The notes beneath the pieces are model-generated. The model had not been told where the DNA came from. It searched no databases and was given only the letters and a program-made list of their open reading frames with translations. A program made the translations under genes and the position numbers. From the NCBI GenBank assembly GCA_046704255.1, contig JBJKSH010000178.1, positions 33,676-97,675 of the forward strand: a stretch of DNA of 64,000 bases, given 5' to 3'. The stretch's first letter is position 1, and every line of letters begins with the position of its first letter. Source of the DNA: FEN-1297 sp046704255. Lineage in GTDB: Bacteria; Bacteroidota; Ignavibacteria; Ignavibacteriales; Ignavibacteriaceae. Of the stretch, positions 43,120 through 51,046 are shown piece after piece.

Positions 43120-44115
43120 ATGAGCGGATCAAATTTAAAGATGCCTGAAGCCGTAGTTCTAGATGAGACAAGTTATACGAATACATTTGGAAGGTTTATT
43201 CTTCAGCCTCTTGAAAGAGGTTACGGAGTAACACTTGGAAATTCTTTAAGAAGAGTATTACTATCTTCATTAACCGGCGCTGCTATTACTTCAGTTAAAT
43301 TCAGCGGTGTGCTGCACGAGTTTACAACTATTGAAGGTGTGGTTGAAGATGTTTCCGAAATTATACTTAATTTAAAACAAGTAAGACTTAAATTACTAAA
43401 TAAGAAGCCAAATAAAATTGATATCTCTTTTAACGGAGAATCGGAATTTACGGCTTCAGATATTCAGAAAAACAGCAGCGAAGTTGAAATCCTTAACCCC
43501 GAGCTTCATATTGCTGCGCTAAATAAGAATGCTAAGTTCGATATTGAAATTAGAGTTGGCAGAGGAAAAGGCTATGTACCTGCCGCGGAAAACGTAACAC
43601 CGGAACAAACAATTGGTGTTATTCCCATAGACTCGATTTTTACGCCTATTAAAAATGTTAAATACGATGTTGAAAATGTTCGTATAGGAGATAAGAACGA
43701 TTTTGAAAAATTAACACTGGAAATTATAACCGACGGTTCTATTACACCTGACGATGCACTGACGCAGGCGGCTAAAATTATGAGGGACCATATCCAATTG
43801 TTTATTAATTTCGATATTGAACAGGAAGAAGAACAGGCTGTAAGCCAAAAGGACAGTGAGAAGGACAGAATAAGAAAAATATTACTTACCAATGTTGACG
43901 ACCTGGAGTTGAGCGTTAGATCTCATAATTGTTTGAAAGCCGCCAACATTAGAAATCTTTCAGACCTTGTAAGAAAAGACGAATCCGATATGTTGAAGTT
44001 TAGAAATTTCGGAAGAAAATCTCTTGCGGAATTAATGGAAATTGTAGAAAACCTGGGACTTGAATTCGGAATGGATGTAGACAAATATCTAAAAGAAGAT
44101 ACCGAAAACATATAA
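43120..44115 (+). CDS. rpoA: DNA-directed RNA polymerase subunit alpha
   Basis: A 331-residue alpha subunit. The N-terminal dimerisation domain has PLERGYGVTLGNSLRRVLLSS, and the C-terminal DNA/activator-binding domain has VRSHNCLKAANIRNLSDLV and FGRKSLAELMEIVENLGL. Length and domains are normal. It follows rpsD and precedes rplQ, as usual. Confidence 0.98.
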   Translation: MSGSNLKMPEAVVLDETSYTNTFGRFILQPLERGYGVTLGNSLRRVLLSSLTGAAITSVKFSGVLHEFTTIEGVVEDVSEIILNLKQVRLKLLNKKPNKIDISFNGESEFTASDIQKNSSEVEILNPELHIAALNKNAKFDIEIRVGRGKGYVPAAENVTPEQTIGVIPIDSIFTPIKNVKYDVENVRIGDKNDFEKLTLEIITDGSITPDDALTQAAKIMRDHIQLFINFDIEQEEEQAVSQKDSEKDRIRKILLTNVDDLELSVRSHNCLKAANIRNLSDLVRKDESDMLKFRNFGRKSLAELMEIVENLGLEFGMDVDKYLKEDTENI

Positions 44116-44136
44116 TTTTTAGTAAAGGTTTATTTT

Positions 44137-44637
44137 ATGAGACATAGAGTAAAAGGCAGAAAATTAGGAAGAACATCAAGCCACCGCGATGCATTGTTAA
44201 ATTCGCTGGCTGCTTCTTTGTTTAAGCATAAAAGAATTAGAACTACCGTTGCCAAAGCTAAAGAAGCAGGCAGATATGTAGATTCATTAATTACAAAAGC
44301 AAGAAAAAATGATCTTCACTCAAAAAGACAAATAATGAGTGTAATACATGATAGAGAAATTGTTAAAGAAATATTCGGCGAAATAATTCCGAAGATCGGC
44401 GAACGCCCCGGCGGTTATACACGTATAGTAAAGCTTGGCACAAGAATGGGTGATGCGGCAGAAGTTGCTATTCTTGAGCTTGTTGATTACAACGATATAT
44501 CTAATGCAAAAGCTGAAGAACATAAAGAAAAGAAAGAAGCCAGAGTAAAAGCTAAGCAGGAAAAAGCCGAGAAAGAAAAAGAAGAAGATGAAGTTGAAGA
44601 AGCAAACGTAGTTTCGGAAACCGAAGAGAAAAAATAA
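44137..44637 (+). CDS. rplQ: 50S ribosomal protein L17 with charged C-terminal tail
   Basis: A 166-residue protein. Residues 1-118 are standard L17 (MRHRVKGRKLGRTSSHRDAL to AEVAILELVDYN). About 45 further residues are Lys/Glu-rich (KEKKEARVKAKQEKAEKEKE), likely a disordered helix. Such tails occur in Bacteroidota-like L17. It ends the long ribosomal cluster, with a strong terminator 28 bp downstream. Confidence 0.96.
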   Translation: MRHRVKGRKLGRTSSHRDALLNSLAASLFKHKRIRTTVAKAKEAGRYVDSLITKARKNDLHSKRQIMSVIHDREIVKEIFGEIIPKIGERPGGYTRIVKLGTRMGDAAEVAILELVDYNDISNAKAEEHKEKKEARVKAKQEKAEKEKEEDEVEEANVVSETEEKK

Positions 44638-44664
44638 AAAAACAAATTAAATTTTTTAAGCAAG

Positions 44665-44688
44665 CCCCGGTAATACCGGGGTTTTTTT
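44665..44688 (+). terminator. Intrinsic terminator after rplQ
   Basis: CCCCGGTA-A-TACCGGGG, an almost perfect stem, is followed by seven T residues. It marks the end of the alpha operon. Confidence 0.9.
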
Positions 44689-44757
44689 ATGCCCAAAAGT
44701 GAATTGAAAATTGAGATACTTTTTTATACATTTTATTAAAACAAATGGGCAATAAAA

Positions 44758-46101
44758 ATGAAAACGAGATATATCTTATCCTTCTTGTTTTTATGGCAGA
44801 CATCTTCTATTTGCCAGGTTAAACCTGCTGCGCTGGCAGACGGAATGATCACTTCTTTAACCATAGCTGAAAATAGTTATGAAAACCTTGTAATTGCCGG
44901 AACTGAAAACGAAGGTTTGTATTTCCATGATTTCAAAAGCGATGATTCTGCCTGGACTCAAGTTAGCTTTGTTAACAGATCTATTTCCTGCATTTATGCC
45001 CAAAGAAGGTCTTCTTCCTTAACAAAATTATTTATGGCTTTAAAACCGGATTCAACCATAGATAATACTTTAATATATTCGAATATTTTACCGGTTCAAT
45101 CGGCTATTCCAGAAGATGATTACGGGCTTGATAAAAACAAAGTGAAATTAGTAAAATCCATTTCGGGCTTTGATTATCCCGGACAGGTATTTTGCTGCAC
45201 GAATGATCCTAATGTTTATGTGTATAAAGATAGTACCTGGTCTACGGCCTGGTCCGGGCCGGAAACTGCTGAGCTAAATTTTGTATATGCAAAAGATTCT
45301 ACGGTTTGGGCCGGGGGATATAACAACTCGGCAGGTAGAACGGCACTTTTAATTAAGTCTACGGATTATGGTAAATCATGGCAAAACGTAAATTTGCCGT
45401 CTGGTCCGGGAGATACATGCTATTCAATATGTGTATTATCCGGAACTTCCGATGTTTTATTCTTAGGTATGAACGAAAAAATTTTGAAATCAACAGACGG
45501 AGGTAATTCCTGGAAGAGAAGTTTAGACAATATTAAAAATGTAGTATTTACATGTTTTGCATCCGACCCGTTGAAATACGGAGAAATATTTGCCGGCGGC
45601 AAATCAAACGATAATGCATTTACATTATATAAAAGTATAGACGGCGGAGTTACATGGATGCCCGTTGAATATTATTGTAATTGCGTTGTTAAAGGAATAA
45701 ATTCTTTAGCGGGAATTGTTCAAGGAGATAAATACACTCTTTTTATTGCAACAAACGGAGACGGCATCTGGAAATATCCTGCAAAACCTTCCGGCAATAA
45801 AAATCAGAACATTATAAATTCAGAATATTATTTATATCAGAATACTCCAAATCCTTTTAACCCTGAAACAAAAATAAGTTTTGAAATACCGGTCGGCGGT
45901 AAAATTAGTTTAATAATTTATGACATTGTAGGCAGGGAAGTAGCTATGTTAATTGATAATAAATATAAATCGGCCGGATATTACTCGGTTATGTGGGATT
46001 CCAAAAATCTTTACGGAAGGCCGGCAGCATCCGGTGTTTATATTTGCAGGCTTGTATACGGGAATCAATCAAAAATAATTAAAATGACTTTATCCAGGTA
46101 A
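44758..46101 (+). CDS. Exported BNR/Asp-box repeat protein with T9SS sorting domain
   Basis: A 447-residue secreted protein. A signal peptide (MKTRYILSFLFLWQTSSICQ) starts it. At least three Asp-box repeats (STDYGKSWQ, STDGGNSWK, SIDGGVTWM) suggest a beta-propeller similar to sialidase or photosystem-assembly folds. The last 80 residues are a type A type IX secretion sorting domain, beginning YQNTPNPFNPETKISFEIP and ending SGVYICRLVYGNQSKIIKM. This indicates outer-membrane translocation by T9SS. No catalytic residues could be assigned. Confidence 0.8.
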   Translation: MKTRYILSFLFLWQTSSICQVKPAALADGMITSLTIAENSYENLVIAGTENEGLYFHDFKSDDSAWTQVSFVNRSISCIYAQRRSSSLTKLFMALKPDSTIDNTLIYSNILPVQSAIPEDDYGLDKNKVKLVKSISGFDYPGQVFCCTNDPNVYVYKDSTWSTAWSGPETAELNFVYAKDSTVWAGGYNNSAGRTALLIKSTDYGKSWQNVNLPSGPGDTCYSICVLSGTSDVLFLGMNEKILKSTDGGNSWKRSLDNIKNVVFTCFASDPLKYGEIFAGGKSNDNAFTLYKSIDGGVTWMPVEYYCNCVVKGINSLAGIVQGDKYTLFIATNGDGIWKYPAKPSGNKNQNIINSEYYLYQNTPNPFNPETKISFEIPVGGKISLIIYDIVGREVAMLIDNKYKSAGYYSVMWDSKNLYGRPAASGVYICRLVYGNQSKIIKMTLSR

Positions 46102-46106
46102 GGAAT

Positions 46107-46338
46107 ATGGGAAAATCTAAACAGGGAAGTTTACATTTAAGTATAGTGCTTATAACATAACACAAAGCGCCGTTATACACTCTTTGCAGTAGTTCATATC
46201 TATTTTGCCCAAAATCCAACAATGAATGGAATAAACCTGGGCAAGGGGATACCGGCTGCAATTATAGCCAATACGGAATTTGAAAATTTTTTTTGGAGTG
46301 ATGTAAGAGTAACCTTAAATTTCGGTTACTCTTTTTTT
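46107..46338 (+). ncRNA. Possible small RNA or long leader upstream of engB
   Basis: The 240-bp gap has no convincing protein frame but ends in a perfect intrinsic terminator. It contains short stems such as GGCT...AGCC at 46255-46270. I could not match it to 6S, tmRNA, SRP or RNase P RNA by signature. It is either a stand-alone small RNA or an attenuating leader of engB. Confidence 0.3.
46305..46338 (+). terminator. Intrinsic terminator just before the engB start
   Basis: AAGAGTAACC and GGTTACTCTT form a perfect 10-bp stem with a 9-nt loop, then a run of T. It ends only 3 nt before the engB ATG, leaving no room for a normal Shine-Dalgarno. Confidence 0.8.
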
Positions 46339-46341
46339 ATT

Positions 46342-46926
46342 ATGTTTGAAAAACAAGAATTCATAAAGTCCGTTTATAATCTTAAGGATTTGCCAAAGAC
46401 AAATCTGCCCGAAGTAATTTTATGCGGAAGATCCAATGTTGGTAAATCTACATTTATAAATTTTATTTTTAACAGGAAAAACCTGGCAAAGACCAGCTCA
46501 ACTCCCGGTAAAACAAGATCTATAAATTATTATTTGATTGATGGTAAATTTTACCTGGTAGATCTTCCGGGATTCGGATATGCAAAAACAAGTAAGAAGG
46601 AAAGAGAACACTGGGCAAAATCAATAGGTGATTATATCCGGTTATCCGGAAATATTTCTCTGGCGTTTCATCTGATAGACAGCAGACATAATCCGATGGA
46701 ATCGGATATTCAGTTAAATAATTTTTTACGTGCCGAAGATTTACCTTATGTTGTTTTGCTTAGTAAAACCGATAAGCTCAATCAATCGGAATTAAGCAAG
46801 GCCAAAAAAGAAATTGTTAAAACTTTCCCTGAACTTAGTTACGGAGATAACCTGTTGTTCTATTCTGCAATAAACAAGACCGGAAAGAAAGAAGTAACGA
46901 AAAGACTATCTGTTTTATTTTATTAA
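46342..46926 (+). CDS. engB: Ribosome-biogenesis GTPase EngB/YsxC
   Basis: A 194-residue GTPase for late 50S assembly. The P-loop GRSNVGKS, the switch region TSSTPGKTRSINYY, G3 DLPGFGYA and SKTDK (G4) are all present. The frame stays open upstream to 46222, but those 40 residues are not family-like; family proteins start FEKxEFIKSV, supporting ATG 46342. That start directly abuts the terminator hairpin, and the nearest GGAG (46295-46298) lies on the far side of it. Confidence 0.92.
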   Translation: MFEKQEFIKSVYNLKDLPKTNLPEVILCGRSNVGKSTFINFIFNRKNLAKTSSTPGKTRSINYYLIDGKFYLVDLPGFGYAKTSKKEREHWAKSIGDYIRLSGNISLAFHLIDSRHNPMESDIQLNNFLRAEDLPYVVLLSKTDKLNQSELSKAKKEIVKTFPELSYGDNLLFYSAINKTGKKEVTKRLSVLFY

Positions 46927-46980
46927 TTTGTTATTAAAAAATCGTAAATTTAAATTATACAAGATGACGGTTTATGAAGA

Positions 46981-47104
46981 ATAGCCACTAATTTCACAAA
47001 TTTTCACGAATTGTATTTTAAATAATTAGGTTAATTCGTGCCTGCACACCGAAGTGCTTCAGACTGTTGGAGTTTCGGCACGCAGGCGTAAAATTCGTGG
47101 CTGA
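46981..47104. repeat. Nested inverted-repeat element
   Basis: The outer arms are AGCCAC (46983-46988) and GTGGCT (47098-47103), extended by AATTTCAC/ATTCGTG-like sequence. The inner arms are GCCTGC (47040-47045) with GCAGGC (47082-47087), then CCGAA with TTCGG. The inner part is G/C-rich, unlike its flanks, as if one palindromic element had inserted into another. No gene is encoded in this 250-bp spacer. Confidence 0.6.
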
Positions 47105-47176
47105 ACAACACAAAATAAGAACTAGCGGTTAACTTGTATAAATTAAATATTATTTTTTACCATAATAATTAAGTAA

Positions 47177-49036
47177 ATGGACCAAAGGCAAAGGAAAAGA
47201 ATTTTAATATTTCTTGTAGTTCCGCTGTTAGCTGCGGTTCTGTTTATTACCGATGAAATAATAATAAGGGTTATTACAATCGGATTAATAATTATATATG
47301 TTGCCTTTATTATTTTTCTGCGCGATTCAATAAAATTCGAGGGCCCTTTTGTAAGCAAAGAATTAAGTGAAGAAGAACCCGGCATGCCCCTGGACGAAAA
47401 AACGACCGATGGGTTTGATGATTCATTTGAAATTGTTTCTAAAAACAAAAACATTGAAGTAATTACTGCAGAAAATTATTCACCCGAATTCCGTGTACCA
47501 AAACATACCTTAAGACCACCCGATCTAAAAGAAAGATTTGAAGAAATAGCTAACGAATCGCTGCCCGGCGAAGTGGGACACGACGGCCAATTTTCTTTTG
47601 CACTAGAAAAAATGCTTGCAGTAATTAAGGAGGCTTTTGTTGCCAATACAGCAATTTTTTTCTGGTATAATAAAAAGAAGGAAAAACTTACGGTTGAAAA
47701 GTTCATCAGCAATTCAACTGATGTATCCGTAAGAAAGTTTGATATTGAAGACGATATCCTTAGTAAAATTGTGCAGAAGGGTGAGCCGGAATTACTTAGC
47801 GATATTTCCTCCGCTGCAGAATCGGATGTAATACGGTATTATGATTCTCCGCAGGGAATTAAAAGTTTTGTTGGCGTTCCGCTGTTTTACGATAAATCTT
47901 TAATTGCAATTATTGCCGTAGATTCCAAAGTGGATGATGCCTTCGGCATTGAAACCATTTATGCTTTGGGCAGGTTTGTACGTGTTATTACCATGATAAT
48001 TACAATCTTTGAAGAAAAATATTCAAACACAATTTCACAACAAAGATTAAAGGGATTATTAAACCTGGTAACACCGGATAAAAAATTAGAGAATGATGAA
48101 GATATTATTTCTTCCTTACAAAACATTGTTGACAATCTTTTAAACTGGGATGTGTTTGCATTTGTTTATTACCATCCTGTTGAAAAGAAATTTAAAACTT
48201 TAAAAGTAATTAATAAAAGAACTCTTAAGTACGTTGGTGAAAACCTGGAAATAGAATTAAACGGTACGTTGGTAGGTAAATCTATTGTTACAGGAATGCC
48301 GGTAAAAATAGACGATACTTCGTCAGGCGATTTTAAAAGATTTTCCAAAGTAGAGAGTGTAAGCTTTGAGGGCTCTTTTATGGCTATTCCGCTGATTTAC
48401 GACAACCGCAATTACGGCGTTTTATGTTTTGAAAGCCTTAAGAAAAATGCATATTCAAACGCAGATATTCAATTCCTGAAAAGTTCGGCAAATATAATTT
48501 CATTTATGCTTTATTCTTTTTCTACACAAAACCTGCTTAAAAGCTACCTTGCTATTGATATAGAAACAAGAATACTAAATTCCGAGAATTTTAAAGAAAG
48601 GTTAAAGTTCGAACTTGTTAAGGCGGAAAAGTTAAAAATTCCTGGGGCAATTGCTTTAATTAGGATTGATGATTTTTTGGAACAGGAATCTTTATTTGAC
48701 GGTAATCCTTTTCCAAAAGTATTAATTTCTGTTTGTGAAACAATATCCGGGGAACTAAACGAGATGAATATATTTGGGCGACTTTCCGAAAGAGTAATGG
48801 GTGTATATTTCTTTAATTATACTTCCAAGGCTGTATTTATTTGGGCAGAGAAGCTGCGTGTTAAAATTGCAAGGAAGCCTATTACTGTTGTCTCCAAACA
48901 GACAACCTTTACTGTTTCGGTTGGTGTAGCTTCTACAAATAATAAAATTGATCCCGAAGAAGTAATTTATAATGCTGATCTTGCGCTTCAAAAAGCTCTT
49001 GAAAAAGGCGGCAATTCGGTTAGGAATATAAATTGA
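47177..49036 (+). CDS. Membrane-anchored GAF-GAF protein with degenerate GGDEF domain
   Basis: A 619-residue sensor-like protein. Two transmembrane helices (about residues 10-27 and 30-48) are followed by two GAF domains at about 125-290 and 300-450. The C-terminal 150 residues have the GGDEF fold: the strand TVSVGVAS and the helix ADLALQKALEKGGNSVR match. The signature itself reads LSERV instead of GGDEF, so diguanylate cyclase activity is unlikely. It may be a nucleotide-binding or scaffold protein. It lies alone between engB and deoB. Confidence 0.75.
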   Translation: MDQRQRKRILIFLVVPLLAAVLFITDEIIIRVITIGLIIIYVAFIIFLRDSIKFEGPFVSKELSEEEPGMPLDEKTTDGFDDSFEIVSKNKNIEVITAENYSPEFRVPKHTLRPPDLKERFEEIANESLPGEVGHDGQFSFALEKMLAVIKEAFVANTAIFFWYNKKKEKLTVEKFISNSTDVSVRKFDIEDDILSKIVQKGEPELLSDISSAAESDVIRYYDSPQGIKSFVGVPLFYDKSLIAIIAVDSKVDDAFGIETIYALGRFVRVITMIITIFEEKYSNTISQQRLKGLLNLVTPDKKLENDEDIISSLQNIVDNLLNWDVFAFVYYHPVEKKFKTLKVINKRTLKYVGENLEIELNGTLVGKSIVTGMPVKIDDTSSGDFKRFSKVESVSFEGSFMAIPLIYDNRNYGVLCFESLKKNAYSNADIQFLKSSANIISFMLYSFSTQNLLKSYLAIDIETRILNSENFKERLKFELVKAEKLKIPGAIALIRIDDFLEQESLFDGNPFPKVLISVCETISGELNEMNIFGRLSERVMGVYFFNYTSKAVFIWAEKLRVKIARKPITVVSKQTTFTVSVGVASTNNKIDPEEVIYNADLALQKALEKGGNSVRNIN

Positions 49037-49120
49037 ATTGAATACTAAGGCTCCTTTTCAACTTTAAACTTCTTACACCGGAACTTATGTATAGTTTAAA
49101 TTTAAGTGTAAGACGGAGCA

Positions 49121-49185
49121 GGATTAAGAGCAGTAGTAAGGATTAAGAGTAGTAGTAAGATTAAGAGCAGTAGTAAGGATTAAGA
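49121..49185 (+). repeat. 19-bp tandem repeat upstream of deoB
   Basis: About 3.4 copies of GGATTAAGAGCAGTAGTAA, with one C/T change in the second and one missing G in the third. It ends 14 bp before the Shine-Dalgarno of deoB, within the 5' leader. Confidence 0.85.
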
Positions 49186-49211
49186 TTTGATTTCGAAGCG
49201 GAGAATAATTG

Positions 49212-50369
49212 ATGAATAATTTTTTTATTATAGTTCTCGATGGTGTGGGGATAGGGGAACTGCCGGATGCGGCTGATTACGGAGACGAAGGAAGCAGCAC
49301 ACTTTTTAATATTTCCAAAGCTGTAAACGGTTTAAATCTGCCAAACATGCAAAAGCTGGGGCTGGGAAATATAGGTAAAATTTTAGGAGTGGAAAAGGTT
49401 AACAAACCGCTGGCTTCATTCGGCAAAATGAAAGAAGTATCAAAGGGAAAAGATTCTACTACCGGTCACTGGGAAATTGGCGGCTTATACGTCAATACTG
49501 ATTTTTCATATTTTCCCAAAGGTTTTCCCGACGAGGTAATGGAAAAATTTTTAGCACTTACAGGTTGCAAAGGGGTTCTAGGGAATAAACCTGCTTCCGG
49601 AACTGAAATAATAAAGGAATTAGGCGATGAACATGTTAGAACCGGTTTTCCGATTGTTTATACGTCGGCAGATTCCGTATTTCAAATTGCGGCTCACGAA
49701 GATGTAATTCCTTTGAGTAAATTATATGAAATTTGTGAAATAACCCGTAACAAAGTTTTAACCACACCTTTAATAGTGGGAAGAGTAATTGCTAGGCCTT
49801 TCATCGGTAAATCAGGTAACTATTCAAGAACTACCAACCGTAAAGATTTTTCATTAGATCCTCCTTCCGATACAATATTAAATTTGTTATTTAATAACAA
49901 TATTACAACCGTTGCAATCGGAAAGATTAACGACCTGTTTAATTACAGCGGTATAAAAATAAAAGAGAAAACCAAATCCAATTCCGAAGGCTGCAGCAAA
50001 ATTTTAGATTATACTTCCCAGGTAAAGAACAGTTTGATATTTACCAACCTGGTCGACTTTGATGTTTATTACGGCCACCGGGATGATCCGTTGGGGTTTG
50101 CCAAAGCGTTAAAAGAATTTGATGATTTTTTACCGGGGTTTACCGATAGGCTAGATGAATCCGATTGTGTTGTAATAACTGCCGATCATGGGAACGATCC
50201 TACAACCAGGGGCACAGACCACAGCAGAGAATACGTTCCGCTTTTATACTACAGAAAAAATGTTCCCGGTAAAAATTTGGGAACAAGAGCTACTTATTCC
50301 GACGTTGCCAAAACGGCTGCTGATTACTTCAAGATAAAAAATAATTTAAAAGGAACGAGCTTTCTTTAA
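49212..50369 (+). CDS. deoB: Phosphopentomutase
   Basis: A 385-residue enzyme interconverting (deoxy)ribose-1-phosphate and 5-phosphate in nucleoside catabolism. It belongs to the alkaline-phosphatase fold: D10 in VLDGVGIGE, the phospho-Thr site DSTTGHWE, and the C-terminal metal site TADHGNDPTTRGTDHSREYVP. ATG 49212 is 8 nt after GGAG; an in-frame TTG sits one codon earlier. Two microcompartment vertex genes follow 90 bp downstream. No deoC or nucleoside phosphorylase is visible in the window. Confidence 0.95.
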   Translation: MNNFFIIVLDGVGIGELPDAADYGDEGSSTLFNISKAVNGLNLPNMQKLGLGNIGKILGVEKVNKPLASFGKMKEVSKGKDSTTGHWEIGGLYVNTDFSYFPKGFPDEVMEKFLALTGCKGVLGNKPASGTEIIKELGDEHVRTGFPIVYTSADSVFQIAAHEDVIPLSKLYEICEITRNKVLTTPLIVGRVIARPFIGKSGNYSRTTNRKDFSLDPPSDTILNLLFNNNITTVAIGKINDLFNYSGIKIKEKTKSNSEGCSKILDYTSQVKNSLIFTNLVDFDVYYGHRDDPLGFAKALKEFDDFLPGFTDRLDESDCVVITADHGNDPTTRGTDHSREYVPLLYYRKNVPGKNLGTRATYSDVAKTAADYFKIKNNLKGTSFL

Positions 50370-50458
50370 AGCAAGTTAAAGTTCAGGATTGTTTCTTTTT
50401 ATCAAGTAATTTATATTAGAGGTAGAATTAACATTCAATATAAAAATAAGAGGGTTGA

Positions 50459-50746
50459 TTGTTTTTAGGTAAAGTAATTGGAACAGTTTGGTCTACAAAA
50501 AAAGATGAAAACCTTGTAGGTGCAAAATTTTTAATTGTAAGGCAATTGGATCTTAAATTAAATGAGAAGGAAAATTTTGTAGTAGCAGTAGACAGCGTTG
50601 GCGCCGGAGAAGGTGAAGTTGTACTTGTTGCAACCGGCAGTTCTTCAAGGCAAACCGATTTTACCAAGAATAAGCCTGTTGATGCCGTTATTATGGCCAT
50701 TGTAGATAAACTGGATATTCCCCTGTTAAAAAATTTGGATTTATAA
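50459..50746 (+). CDS. Bacterial microcompartment vertex protein (BMC-P, EutN/CcmL family) 1
   Basis: A 95-residue pentameric vertex protein that caps the corners of protein-shelled microcompartments. MFLGKVIGTVWSTKKDENLVG and VDSVGAGEGEVVLVATGSSSR are the family signature. The start is TTG at 50459, 4 nt after AGAGGG. It is the first of two adjacent BMC-P genes with distinct sequences. No hexameric BMC-H or BMC-T shell gene is in the window, so the shell must be completed elsewhere if one is made. Confidence 0.92.
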   Translation: MFLGKVIGTVWSTKKDENLVGAKFLIVRQLDLKLNEKENFVVAVDSVGAGEGEVVLVATGSSSRQTDFTKNKPVDAVIMAIVDKLDIPLLKNLDL

Positions 50747-50759
50747 AAAGGAATAATTA

Positions 50760-51029
50760 TTGTTTCTGGGAAGAGTTATAGGGAATGTTTGGGCTACAAA
50801 TAAATATTATGCTCTGAAAAATTTTAGGTTAATGTTTGTGCAGCCTATAAATGCAGAGCAAGAAAATTGCGGCGAGCCTATTGTTGCAGTGGATACTGTC
50901 GGTTCTGGCCCCGGAGAAATTATTTTTTACATTACTGCATCCGAAGCAGTAATCCCTCTTCCGGTAGATATGGCTCCTGTGGATGCATCAATTGTCGGAA
51001 TTGTCGATTCTATAAATACGGCTAAATAA
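50760..51029 (+). CDS. Bacterial microcompartment vertex protein (BMC-P, EutN/CcmL family) 2
   Basis: An 89-residue second vertex protein. It shares MFLGRVIGNVWATNK and VDTVGSGPGEIIFYITASEA with the family but differs from its neighbour through most of the length, so the two have probably specialised. The start is TTG, 7 nt after AAAAGGA, 13 bp downstream of vertex gene 1. rpoD begins 17 bp after it, which may place shell vertex genes and the main sigma factor on one transcript. Confidence 0.92.
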   Translation: MFLGRVIGNVWATNKYYALKNFRLMFVQPINAEQENCGEPIVAVDTVGSGPGEIIFYITASEAVIPLPVDMAPVDASIVGIVDSINTAK

Positions 51030-51046
51030 TTGAACGAGGTGTAACA

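Noticed and set aside
46222..46341. 40-residue N-terminal extension of EngB
   Set aside because: The added residues are unlike the family, and the stretch contains the terminator hairpin; ATG 46342 gives the normal N-terminus.
49121..49185. CRISPR array
   Set aside because: The repeats are directly adjacent with no spacers, and there are no cas genes. No other repeat-spacer array was seen in the window.
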